Origin: Aquimarina megaterium XH134
GTDB lineage: Bacteria; Bacteroidota; Bacteroidia; Flavobacteriales; Flavobacteriaceae
Direction: 5' to 3'
Length of the DNA: 64,000 nt
Assembly: GCF_000520975.1 (NCBI RefSeq)
Contig: NZ_JACB01000044.1
Location: forward strand, 21,100-85,099
The position numbers and the translations under genes were made by a program. Below the pieces are notes generated by a model. That model was not told the DNA's origin. It made no database searches and saw nothing but the letters and a program-made list of their open reading frames with translations. Positions within the stretch are counted from its first letter, which is position 1. The number at the start of each line of letters is the position of its first letter. This document shows, one piece after another, positions 52,374-60,741 of the stretch.

Positions 52374-53652
52374 AATGTAATTCTGTTTGTATCGTTTTTA
52401 ATCGAGTTTGATATGCATTTTTAAAATAAAGCAAGGACCCCAGTATGGAGAATACTCCTAATACTGTTACGCCATATGCTCCATAAATAAAAAAGTCTAA
52501 CCATGTTAAATTTGCTTGTCCAAAATTTTTATATAACAAAGCAGATATGCTGCCTAAATACCCAAAAGAATCTGCTATATAGATTAAGAACCCCGCATTA
52601 CCTTTTACTTTAAATGTTGCTATAAATCGATCAAAAAACAAGCAATTAAAAGGAACATAACAAATGTAGAGTCCAAAACCACAAATCACCATCCAGATAA
52701 AAGGGTTTAATATTTCTAACTGAAATAGTAGCGTAGAAATTCCAATACACAGGATACCTGTTAAAATCAAAAGATGGTAGATATACAATGCTTTTGCATT
52801 GTTTTTGATATAGAATGTACTTCCCAAAATCAGTAGTACTATTACTGCAATGATAGTTTCTGAAGTGGTATATACCGATATATCCCCCTGATAACCGATA
52901 CTATCCCAAAGTTCTCGAGCAAAATTATCTCTAAAATCTCTAAATGCAGTTAAAATCGTATAAAACACTACAATTCCTATAATAGGTACAAGAAAGGAGT
53001 ATAACAGGTTTTTTCTATCTATTGAAGACATTGGCATACGAGCAGAGCGCATTTTCTTATCTTCTTCAGTAGTGCCCGGTAGCTTTTCTAACAACCATGC
53101 AAAAAACACTAATGGGATTATGAATAATGCCCCTGTGGTTGCGGGCATCCAAAACTGAGATACCTCCCAGGTATTCATAAGATATAAACCAATAGATTTT
53201 ACAATTCCGCTAGATACAATAAAACTTGAGCATAGAGCTACTCCAAGTATTTCTGTAAACTTTCGTCCTTCTAAATATGAGAACACAATACCCCATATCA
53301 TTCCTAGTGGTAAACCATTAAAAAATAAAGAAACCGCATTGTATGGTCTAGGAAGGATCGCAAAAAGTAGTAATGCTAATTCTGCAAAAAGAATCAACCC
53401 AATTAGATAAAATATACGCTTTCCTGTTTTTAATTCTGAAATTATTTTAATCCCAAAAAACTTTGATAAAGTATATCCAAGCACTTGAGCAATAATTAAT
53501 ATGATTTTGTAATCTATATTGAAAACAGAAAAACCCTCAAAAGTCGCAACACTAAATGGCTTTCTAAATGCATACATACAAAAATATGCTCCGAAAGAAG
53601 CGATACAAGCATGTAAGATAAATTTTAGGTTAGAAAATTTAGTTTCTCTCAA
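52360..53652 (-). CDS. DUF5690 family MFS-like transporter
   Basis: 430 residues with about 12 membrane segments, N-terminal FILHACIASFGAYFCMYAFRKPFS (DUF5690 hallmark similar to glycerol-3-phosphate transporters), then LILFAELALLLFAILP, VPIIGIVVFYTILTAF and others. No in-frame ATG before the first membrane segment; TTG at 53652 is the likely start, with an in-frame stop upstream. Probably takes up a phosphonate or organophosphate for the HAD/FAD enzymes (inference). Regulatory repeats lie at 53656-53711. Confidence 0.82.
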   Translation of the reverse strand: MRETKFSNLKFILHACIASFGAYFCMYAFRKPFSVATFEGFSVFNIDYKIILIIAQVLGYTLSKFFGIKIISELKTGKRIFYLIGLILFAELALLLFAILPRPYNAVSLFFNGLPLGMIWGIVFSYLEGRKFTEILGVALCSSFIVSSGIVKSIGLYLMNTWEVSQFWMPATTGALFIIPLVFFAWLLEKLPGTTEEDKKMRSARMPMSSIDRKNLLYSFLVPIIGIVVFYTILTAFRDFRDNFARELWDSIGYQGDISVYTTSETIIAVIVLLILGSTFYIKNNAKALYIYHLLILTGILCIGISTLLFQLEILNPFIWMVICGFGLYICYVPFNCLFFDRFIATFKVKGNAGFLIYIADSFGYLGSISALLYKNFGQANLTWLDFFIYGAYGVTVLGVFSILGSLLYFKNAYQTRLKTIQTELHYEKI

Positions 53653-53655
53653 TTT

Positions 53656-53711
53656 TTTACAATTAGTAAATATTAAGCATCAAAAATGAAAAATATTTTA
53701 CTATTTGTAAA
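53656..53711. promoter_or_regulatory. Paired operators TTTAC-N5-GTAAA
   Basis: Two identical-arm inverted repeats at 53656-53670 and 53697-53711, directly upstream of the DUF5690 transporter start. Spacing of 41 bp is about four helical turns, as for a dimer-of-dimers repressor. The regulator is not evident in the window. Confidence 0.55.
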
Positions 53712-54242
53712 ATTATAGAGTTTAAGAAATATTTACCATAGTTTTGATTAATTGTAAAATTCAGATTAAAAATATTTCCAAAACTAAGGCCATTAATAAC
53801 GAATTCTTAATCTTGAAAAAGAGGTTGAAATCATTCTAAACGAATCACTGTACAATACAAAAATCTATTTTTTCATTCCCCGAATAACTTATACCATTGA
53901 TAATCAATAAATAAAAAAATTAATTGATAGATAGTATAGTTAGAATTGAGTATTTTTAATAATACTAACTAATAACCTATTTTCTTGAATATATGTGCTA
54001 ACAATAGTTTTCTAAAGAAATTAATCTATTTAATAAACTAGAAGAATACTCTATTGCATTACCTATACAAGGTATAATAGTATAAATCAAGGCCTATTTG
54101 CTTTTATACTAGAGTTTGTTTTTGCAAACAACAACACCTGTAAATAAATGATTATTAGTCAGTTTTATCTAAAAAATAAAAACAATTATTGTAAGCTAAT
54201 GAAAGTCTTACTAAAGTTTTGAGACCAAATACAATATTTATT

Positions 54243-54256
54243 CTGATTACGATCAA
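54243..54256. promoter_or_regulatory. FNR/CRP-like box CTGATTACGATCAA
   Basis: One mismatch to TTGAT-N4-ATCAA, 32 bp before the start of the Rieske operon. A Crp/Fnr regulator is encoded downstream of the operon (62861-63559). Confidence 0.55.
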
Positions 54257-54288
54257 AATAAGCTCTACTTAAACTAATAAAAAAATAG

Positions 54289-55899
54289 ATGAAACAACCA
54301 ATCTTAATAGCTCAACTTAGTAATTTAGAAAATAAAGAACCTGCACACGCCTTGGTAAATGGATTAGATTTGGTCATTGTAAAATATGATGATGAAATTT
54401 CTGTATTATACGGAAGATGTTTACACAGGGGAGCGCTTATGGCGGATGGTCATATCGATGGGCATAATCTTATCTGCGGGGTACATGGTTGGGATTATCG
54501 CTATGACACTGGTGTTTCTGAGTATAACAACAGCGAGGTTTTACATAAATTTAGCACAAAAACAGAAGGAGACAATCTCTATGTAGATGAAATTGAAATC
54601 AACTCTTATATCACAGATCACCCACAACCATTTAACCGGGAAGAATACCTCGGTGCTTATGCAGATACTCACCCCGAAGAAACCGAACCCTATACAGGTT
54701 ATATTAAAGAATTAGCTAAAAACGGTTTAAAAAACCTAGGACATCATGGATTCTCTGCATCCATGGGAGTAGATAGAAACACCTTACCAAAATGGAATGA
54801 TATCCAATTTCTGCCAGCTCAGTTAGCCAACCGACCTTTGTTAGACCATGAAGAAGTAGCTACCAAAGTAATTATTGGCCCCAATGCCCAAAAACCTCTA
54901 TCTATTGATATTCCTTTATTTGTAAGTGATATGAGTTTTGGGGCACTTTCTAGAGAAGCAAAAATAGCATTGTCACGCGGAGCAGAAATGGCAGGGACTG
55001 GCATCTGCTCGGGAGAAGGTGGAATGTTACCACAGGAGCAGGAAAATAACACCAAATATTTTTATGAATTAGCATCTGCGCAATTTGGATTCTCGTGGGA
55101 TAAACTAGATAAAGTACAGGCCTTTCATTTTAAAGGAGGCCAAGGTGCAAAAACAGGAACCGGAGGACATCTTCCTGGAAGCAAAGTAAGTAAAGAGATT
55201 GCAGAAGTTCGAGGATTACGAGAAGGACAAACTGCAATCTCTCCTGCAACCTTTCCTGATTTTCATGGTGTACAGGATTTCAAAGCTTTTGCAGATCAGG
55301 TACGTGAACGAACTGGTGGTATCCCAGTCGGTTTTAAGATTGCTGCCAGTCATATCGAGAAAGATATACAGTTTGCATTAGATGTAGGCGTAGATTACAT
55401 TATTCTGGACGGTCGTGGCGGAGGAACAGGTTCTGCCCCTACTATTTTGCGCGATAATATTAATGTGCCTACCATACCTGCACTCGCAAGAGCACGAAAG
55501 TATCTTGATAAAGTAGGCGCAAACGATGTAACGCTAATTATTACCGGAGGACTTCGTATTGCCGAAGATTTTGCGAAAGCAATGATGCTGGGAGCAGATG
55601 CTATTGCTGTATCTAACTCTGCTTTACAGGCAATTGGGTGTCTGGGGATGCGTGCTTGTGGAAGTAATAATTGCCCGGTAGGGATTGCAACACAAAAAGA
55701 ATCTTTAAGAAGCAGAATGATTATAGAATCTTCTGCTAAGCAACTACATAATTATTTTGATGCGACCAATGACCTCATAAAGGTTATTGCAAGAGCTTGT
55801 GGATATGATGATATTTCAAAATTTAATCATAATGACCTTTCAACTTTTGATCACGATATACACCGATTAGCAGGTATCAATTATGCTGGTGTTATGTAG
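54289..55899 (+). CDS. Rieske [2Fe-2S] domain fused to FMN/[3Fe-4S] glutamate-synthase domain
   Basis: 536 residues. N-terminal Rieske-type domain (about 4-103) with C44-x-H46 in GRCLHRG and C63-x2-H66 in LICGVHGWDY. From about 150 a glutamate-synthase alpha-subunit FMN domain: FVSDMSFGALSREAKIAL, GGQGAKTGTGGHLPG, IILDGRGGGTGSAP, LIITGGLRI, and the [3Fe-4S] triad C451, C457, C462 in IGCLGMRACGSNNCPVG. No amidotransferase domain, so no glutamine hydrolysis is implied. First gene of the nine-gene operon; probably an FMN redox enzyme receiving electrons via the Rieske centre (inference). Confidence 0.9.
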   Translation: MKQPILIAQLSNLENKEPAHALVNGLDLVIVKYDDEISVLYGRCLHRGALMADGHIDGHNLICGVHGWDYRYDTGVSEYNNSEVLHKFSTKTEGDNLYVDEIEINSYITDHPQPFNREEYLGAYADTHPEETEPYTGYIKELAKNGLKNLGHHGFSASMGVDRNTLPKWNDIQFLPAQLANRPLLDHEEVATKVIIGPNAQKPLSIDIPLFVSDMSFGALSREAKIALSRGAEMAGTGICSGEGGMLPQEQENNTKYFYELASAQFGFSWDKLDKVQAFHFKGGQGAKTGTGGHLPGSKVSKEIAEVRGLREGQTAISPATFPDFHGVQDFKAFADQVRERTGGIPVGFKIAASHIEKDIQFALDVGVDYIILDGRGGGTGSAPTILRDNINVPTIPALARARKYLDKVGANDVTLIITGGLRIAEDFAKAMMLGADAIAVSNSALQAIGCLGMRACGSNNCPVGIATQKESLRSRMIIESSAKQLHNYFDATNDLIKVIARACGYDDISKFNHNDLSTFDHDIHRLAGINYAGVM

Positions 55900-55960
55900 A
55901 ACCTAGTTTAAAACAATAAATAAAAATTCTAACGAAGACTAACTAATAAATCAACAAAGT

Positions 55961-56707
55961 ATGACTACTCAAATGCATTTAGCAGCGCAATACCTGGCAG
56001 CTGCAGGAATTAGCTTTCTAGAAAATAAAAGTGATGATAGCCACACTAATCTGGGGTTTTCTACAGATAGAGGAAGTTTATACACCAGACCTCTCAATTC
56101 ATCTGGAGACTTGCTGTCTCTTAATTACCACCTTTTCACATTAGAGTGGACCAGTCATAATACAATAAAGACATTGCAATTAAACGGTACTTCGCATGCA
56201 GAAGTTTTGCAATGGATAAGACGTATGGCAAAAGATAGTGATCTCGATTCTCCTTATACCTATGCTCTACATTACGAATTACCATATACTATAACAGATA
56301 GTTACATCTACACACTGAAAGATATAAACAGATTGTCACAATTGATAGCATATAGAAAACTATCCAAGTTTGCTATTCAAGAATTTTTACAAAACAATCA
56401 ATTAAGTTCTGAAATTAGAATATGGCCTCATCACTTTGATACAGGTGCTTTTGCTTCATTAGAAGACGAATCTGGTCTCGCCATAGGACTGGGACTTGCC
56501 ATTCCTGACACGATGTGTAATGATTATTATTTCTACATCAGTGGATATCAAGGCCATGATGGTCTTAATACTTCTGATTTCAAACCGTTAACAACAGGGA
56601 AATGGTATAGTGAAGGATTTAAAGGTGCTGTTTTACCTATTTCTGGAGTAGATAAAACTACAATTATTGCCTTTTTTGAAGAAGCATTTACGGCATATAA
56701 AAATTAA
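55961..56707 (+). CDS. Unknown soluble protein in the Rieske operon
   Basis: 248 residues, no signal or membrane segment. Motif RIWPHHFDTGAFASL recalls the WPHHFD stretch of DUF5996 proteins, but the rest is not clearly that family. Other recurring patches: STDRGSLYTRPLNSSGD, GLAIPDTMCNDYYFYISGY, PLTTGKWYSEGFKGAVLP. It follows the Rieske-GltS gene by 61 bp and precedes the DUF2721-like gene by 5 bp. Function unknown. Confidence 0.7.
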   Translation: MTTQMHLAAQYLAAAGISFLENKSDDSHTNLGFSTDRGSLYTRPLNSSGDLLSLNYHLFTLEWTSHNTIKTLQLNGTSHAEVLQWIRRMAKDSDLDSPYTYALHYELPYTITDSYIYTLKDINRLSQLIAYRKLSKFAIQEFLQNNQLSSEIRIWPHHFDTGAFASLEDESGLAIGLGLAIPDTMCNDYYFYISGYQGHDGLNTSDFKPLTTGKWYSEGFKGAVLPISGVDKTTIIAFFEEAFTAYKN

Positions 56708-56712
56708 ACACT

Positions 56713-57096
56713 ATGGAACATTGGTATATTCCGGCAACTATAATACCTGGTATTGGGCTTTTGATATTATCTACTTCTAACCTATTAGTTAATCTCAGTA
56801 CCGAGATTAAAACCTTAATTGTAGAAGTAACGATCAAAGAAGTCCTCATTACACGTAAACTTAAACAGCTTAAATTATTAAACAGTGCTATGGTTTTCTT
56901 GTATGTCGCTGTGGCCAGTTTTGTCATTTCTGCATTAGTTTCTGGGGTATATAGAAGCGTAGAAACCAATTTTGACTCTGCCATATACATTACTATAGCA
57001 GGCATTATCAGTGCTTTATTAGGTCTGATTGCACTAGTCATATATTCATTTAGAGCAGTAAAAATCAGGCAAGACCAATTTAATAACAAATGTTAA
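56713..57096 (+). CDS. DUF2721-like membrane protein
   Basis: 127 residues. Three membrane segments (IPATIIPGIGLLILSTSNLL; LLNSAMVFLYVAVASFVISA; IYITIAGIISALLGLIALVI) around a cytoplasmic helical loop with ITRKLKQLKLL, the pattern of DUF2721. Unknown role. 5 bp after the previous gene, 19 bp before the Rieske-ThDP gene. Confidence 0.75.
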   Translation: MEHWYIPATIIPGIGLLILSTSNLLVNLSTEIKTLIVEVTIKEVLITRKLKQLKLLNSAMVFLYVAVASFVISALVSGVYRSVETNFDSAIYITIAGIISALLGLIALVIYSFRAVKIRQDQFNNKC

Positions 57097-57115
57097 CACC
57101 AAAAAATAATCGATC

Positions 57116-59071
57116 ATGGCTTCAGAAAAAGAAATCGTATGGTATAAAGTACTCGGTAATAAAGACAAACTTCCCGAAGGAAGGGTACAAACCGTTACTG
57201 CCGGTCATCAAGGTATTTGCTTAACACATTTTGAAGGAAAATTCTCGGCATTAGATAATCGATGCCCTCATCAGGGTGGACCATTGGGAGAAGGGTCTAT
57301 AGAAAATGGCTTGCTTCGTTGCCCATGGCATGGTTGGGATTTTGATCCTTGCACAGGACTTCCTCCTGGAGGTTATGATGATGGTGTAACCACCTTTGAT
57401 GTTAAAGAAGAAGGTAATGCTATTTATGTAGGTATTCCCGAAGAACCTGCTCACGCAGAGACCGTTTCTGATATTATGATTGAAACTATGGTTAACTGGG
57501 GGATAGATAATGTTTTTGGGATGGTAGGCCATAGTAATCTTGGTGTTGCAGATGCTATGCGAAGGCAGGAAAAAGAAGGAAAATTACGTTTCTTTGGTAT
57601 TCGTCATGAAGGTGCAGCCGCATTTGCTGCTTCGGGCTATGCTAAACTTACCGGTAAACCTGCTGCTTGTTTTGGAATTGCAGGCCCTGGAGCAACCAAT
57701 ATGTTCACCGGTATGTGGGATGCCAAAGTAGATCGTGCACCACTATTAGCACTATCTGGGCAAGTAAACACCCAAGTGGTCGGTACCGGAGCTTTTCAGG
57801 AAGTAGATCTCACCAAAGCATTTGATTCTGTAGCAGAATTTAACCACGCTGTTCATCAAAATTCTAACCATAGTGAACTAATGTCCTTAGCCATTAAAAC
57901 TGCACTCATTAAAAGAGATGTTTCGCATTTAACTTTTCCTGATGAAGTTGCTTTCAGTAAAAAGCCCGATAAAGCAAAGTCGCAAACTCCAGAAAATAGA
58001 ATTACCACTTTTGGTATTTCTCCGCCAAAAGAAATGGTCAATAAAGCAAGTGATATGATCCTCTCGGCAAAAAGACCTGTTATCATTGTTGGCCATGGAG
58101 CTCGTTTTAACATGGCTCGTATTATTGATTATGCAAAAACTCTTAATTGTCCTGTAATCACCACATTTAAGGGAAAAGGCCTTATTGCAGATGATCACGA
58201 ATTAGGATGTGGTGTTTTAGGAAGAAGTGGTACTCCCATTGCTTCCTGGTTTATGAATGAAAGTGATCTACTTATCGTTTTTGGAGCTTCTTTTTCTAAT
58301 CATACCGGTATTACTCCCAAAAAACCTATCATTCAGGTCGATTTTGATCCAATGGCATTAAGTAAATTTCATAAAGTTGATGCTGCTTTATGGGGAGAAA
58401 TTTCAGAAACGCTGGATATTCTTACCAAAAAGACAAAAGGAAAAACAAATACAATAGATCAAAAACCTGAAATAGAAGAACGGTGGAAACTTTGGAAAGA
58501 AGAAAAACAAAGTCGCCTCGAAGATTCTAGTAGTAAAGGGCTAAGCTCTATTGCCGTTTTTGATGCAATGAACAGAATAACTCCTGCTAATGCTGTGATT
58601 GCCGTAGATGTCGGAAACAACACCTACTCCTTCGGTAGATATTTTGAACCCCAAAACCAATCTATTTTAATGTCTGGATATTTAGGATCCATAGGATTTG
58701 CATTACCCGCAGCAATGGGTGCATGGGCAGCACAAGGGCATGAAAGACCCATATGGTCTGTATCGGGAGATGGTGGTTTAGGGCAGTATCTGGCAGAGAT
58801 TTCTACATTAGTAAAATACAATATGAATATTAAGCATGTCGTATTAAACAATGCTGAACTTGGTAAAATCTCTAAAGAACAACGTGCCGCAGAATTAGAT
58901 GTTTGGCAAACTTCATTACATAACCCAAGTTTTGCTGCTTATGCAGAGAATTGTGGTGCTTTGGGAATACGGGTAGAGAAATTAGAAGATTTAACTCCTG
59001 CAATGGAAAAACTAAGAGATCACAATGGTCCTGCTTTACTCGAAATAATAACAGATGTAAATCTTATATAG
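57116..59071 (+). CDS. Rieske [2Fe-2S] domain fused to thiamine-diphosphate oxidase/decarboxylase
   Basis: 651 residues. N-terminal Rieske (about 8-106): C50-x-H52 in DNRCPHQGG and C69-x2-H72 in LLRCPWHGWDF. Then a pyruvate-oxidase/acetolactate-synthase-like enzyme (about 115-651): N-terminal PYR domain with catalytic E165 in GIRHEGAAAFAA, a central domain with VIIVGHGAR, and PP domain with GDG at 551 and NN at 578-579 (ThDP/Mg motif GDGG...VLNNAELG). So it could decarboxylate or oxidise a 2-oxo acid and pass electrons to the Rieske cluster. No such fusion is familiar to me. 2 bp before the next gene. Confidence 0.9.
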   Translation: MASEKEIVWYKVLGNKDKLPEGRVQTVTAGHQGICLTHFEGKFSALDNRCPHQGGPLGEGSIENGLLRCPWHGWDFDPCTGLPPGGYDDGVTTFDVKEEGNAIYVGIPEEPAHAETVSDIMIETMVNWGIDNVFGMVGHSNLGVADAMRRQEKEGKLRFFGIRHEGAAAFAASGYAKLTGKPAACFGIAGPGATNMFTGMWDAKVDRAPLLALSGQVNTQVVGTGAFQEVDLTKAFDSVAEFNHAVHQNSNHSELMSLAIKTALIKRDVSHLTFPDEVAFSKKPDKAKSQTPENRITTFGISPPKEMVNKASDMILSAKRPVIIVGHGARFNMARIIDYAKTLNCPVITTFKGKGLIADDHELGCGVLGRSGTPIASWFMNESDLLIVFGASFSNHTGITPKKPIIQVDFDPMALSKFHKVDAALWGEISETLDILTKKTKGKTNTIDQKPEIEERWKLWKEEKQSRLEDSSSKGLSSIAVFDAMNRITPANAVIAVDVGNNTYSFGRYFEPQNQSILMSGYLGSIGFALPAAMGAWAAQGHERPIWSVSGDGGLGQYLAEISTLVKYNMNIKHVVLNNAELGKISKEQRAAELDVWQTSLHNPSFAAYAENCGALGIRVEKLEDLTPAMEKLRDHNGPALLEIITDVNLI

Positions 59072-59073
59072 TT

Positions 59074-59292
59074 ATGATAATCGTAGTTCAGATTATAGTA
59101 AGTCTTTTAGCGCTTTACTTTGGAATAGGTTTTTTATTTGGAATCTATTTTTTCATCAAAGGTGCATTTCAATTAGATGAATTGATTACAGAAAGTAAAT
59201 GGACAGTTCGTTTATTACTGGTTCCTGGAGCAATAGGTCTTTGGCCCATTCTTCTTTTAAAAATAATTAATAAATCAAGAATCGACTCATGA
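59074..59292 (+). CDS. Small membrane protein of the Rieske operon
   Basis: 72 residues with two membrane segments (IIVVQIIVSLLALYFGIGFLF as part of the first, and TVRLLLVPGAIGLWPILLL). Starts 2 bp after the Rieske-ThDP gene; stop overlaps the next start (ATGA 59289-59292). No family recognised; likely a membrane anchor or subunit. Confidence 0.7.
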   Translation: MIIVVQIIVSLLALYFGIGFLFGIYFFIKGAFQLDELITESKWTVRLLLVPGAIGLWPILLLKIINKSRIDS

Positions 59293-59699
59293 CCTCAGGA
59301 TTAAGAAAAACACATAAAATTATATGGATAGTACTGATCATTATCATGCCAGTATTAATCGTCTTATCTATTAAAAGTATCAAAGAACCTTTGCTTACAG
59401 ATGGTGATCTATCGCTAACTCCTATACTATCTGGGCAACGGATAGTTTTAGATGACGATAGTTTTTTTATCGGTATAAAAGAACAAAATTCCTTAAACGC
59501 GCTTCAAATCATTTTGAAGAAACCTTTAAAAAGTGCTTCATCACTTGTATATGGAGTTCTACCAAGTAAAAAAAAAGACACCTATTTAGGAGTCTTGGAT
59601 AAGAAAGGAGTATACATGTTTGAAATTGACAAACAGATTAGAAGTATCAGAATTTATGATGAAATAAAGAAAAGTGACATTGTTAATATAGAATTATAA
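59289..59699 (+). CDS. Membrane-anchored protein of unknown family
   Basis: 136 residues. One N-terminal membrane segment (IIWIVLIIIMPVLIVLSI) and a soluble beta-rich part (LTPILSGQRIVLDDDSFFIG, LVYGVLPSKKKDTYLGVL, IRSIRIYDEIKKSDIV) facing the periplasm if oriented N-in. Overlaps both neighbours by 4 and 1 nt, so it is translationally coupled in the operon. Confidence 0.7.
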   Translation: MTSGLRKTHKIIWIVLIIIMPVLIVLSIKSIKEPLLTDGDLSLTPILSGQRIVLDDDSFFIGIKEQNSLNALQIILKKPLKSASSLVYGVLPSKKKDTYLGVLDKKGVYMFEIDKQIRSIRIYDEIKKSDIVNIEL

Positions 59700-60730
59700 T
59701 GGGAGTAAATTATCAACCAGTACTTTGGAATAGGAACAAAAAGATCTATGATAAGTGGATCGTGATTGGCATGCTTATTTATCTTTTATGTTTCATAGGA
59801 ATCACTATAATTACTAATAACGAAACAAGTGTAGAAACACTGATTATACGAGCTTTTGGGACATTAGCCATTGCTTTATTGCATATCATATTAGTTATTG
59901 GACCTCTTGCCAGATTAAATTCTAAGTTTTTGCCTTTATTATATAATCGCAGGCATCTGGGAGTGAGCATGTTTTTGGCTGCACTAGTTCATGGTGGATT
60001 TTCTGTTTTTCAATTTCATTCTTTAGGAAATGTGAACCCTATCTATGCCATTTTTACATCTAATATGGATTATGGTTCCCTGGCAAATTTTCCTTTTCAG
60101 GTATTAGGCTTTTTTGCATTGGTTATTCTGTTTCTCATGGCGGCAACCAGCCATGATTTCTGGCTAAAGAATCTTTCTCCCAAAACATGGAAACGCCTGC
60201 ATATGATGGTATATCTCGCCTATGGATTGATAATTCTACATGTTTTCCTTGGTGCTTTACAACAGCAACCCTCAATAGGGTCTATTGCTATTATGAGTTT
60301 AGGATTTATAACTATTGCTACCTTACATTTGGTTACTGGTAGTAAGGAAACCAAAGCAGATAAAACTAAAACTCAACATATTGAAAACGGATGGGAATAT
60401 GTATGTGATATTGATGAAGTACCAGAAGACAGAGCCAAAATATTTATTGTAGGTAAAGAAAGGATTGCTGTGTTTAAATATGACAATAAACTATCTGCTA
60501 TCTCTAATGTATGCAAACACCAGGGTGGTCCTCTCGGTGAAGGAAAAGTTGTAGACGGATGCGTTACTTGCCCCTGGCATGGGTATCAATATCTACCTCA
60601 CAATGGGCAATCGCCTCCTCCTTTTACCGAAAAAATAGCTACCTATCGACTTAAAAATGACAATAACAAAATATACGTTCTACCTGAAGCCCTTGCAGAA
60701 GGAACAGAAGTTGAACCTATCACCTTTTAA
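59699..60730 (+). CDS. MsrQ/ferric-reductase-like haem membrane domain fused to Rieske [2Fe-2S] domain
   Basis: 343 residues. About six membrane segments (22-212) of the ferric-reductase-like/MsrQ kind: LLHIILVIGPLARL, NRRHLGVSMFLAALVHGGF and WKRLHMMVYLAYGLIILHVF; H98, H168 and H181 are candidate haem b ligands. C-terminal Rieske domain (about 230-335): C272-x-H274 in NVCKHQGG and C291-x2-H294 in VTCPWHGYQY, ending PPPFTEKIATYRL. Links membrane haem to a soluble Rieske centre, suggesting electron transfer across or along the membrane. Starts in the stop of the previous gene. Confidence 0.88.
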   Translation: MGVNYQPVLWNRNKKIYDKWIVIGMLIYLLCFIGITIITNNETSVETLIIRAFGTLAIALLHIILVIGPLARLNSKFLPLLYNRRHLGVSMFLAALVHGGFSVFQFHSLGNVNPIYAIFTSNMDYGSLANFPFQVLGFFALVILFLMAATSHDFWLKNLSPKTWKRLHMMVYLAYGLIILHVFLGALQQQPSIGSIAIMSLGFITIATLHLVTGSKETKADKTKTQHIENGWEYVCDIDEVPEDRAKIFIVGKERIAVFKYDNKLSAISNVCKHQGGPLGEGKVVDGCVTCPWHGYQYLPHNGQSPPPFTEKIATYRLKNDNNKIYVLPEALAEGTEVEPITF

Positions 60731-60741
60731 ATATTAGACTT

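Larger units (their letters stand above)
53653..54288. promoter_or_regulatory. Divergent regulatory region: phosphonate module / Rieske operon (636 bp)
   Basis: Contains two perfect inverted repeats TTTAC-AATTA-GTAAA (53656-53670) and TTTAC-TATTT-GTAAA (53697-53711), 41 bp centre to centre, and half-sites TTTAC (53732) and GTAAA (53754) beyond. Near the plus-strand start is the FNR-like box at 54243-54256. The middle (53800-54180) is AT-rich with nothing recognisable. Confidence 0.5.
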
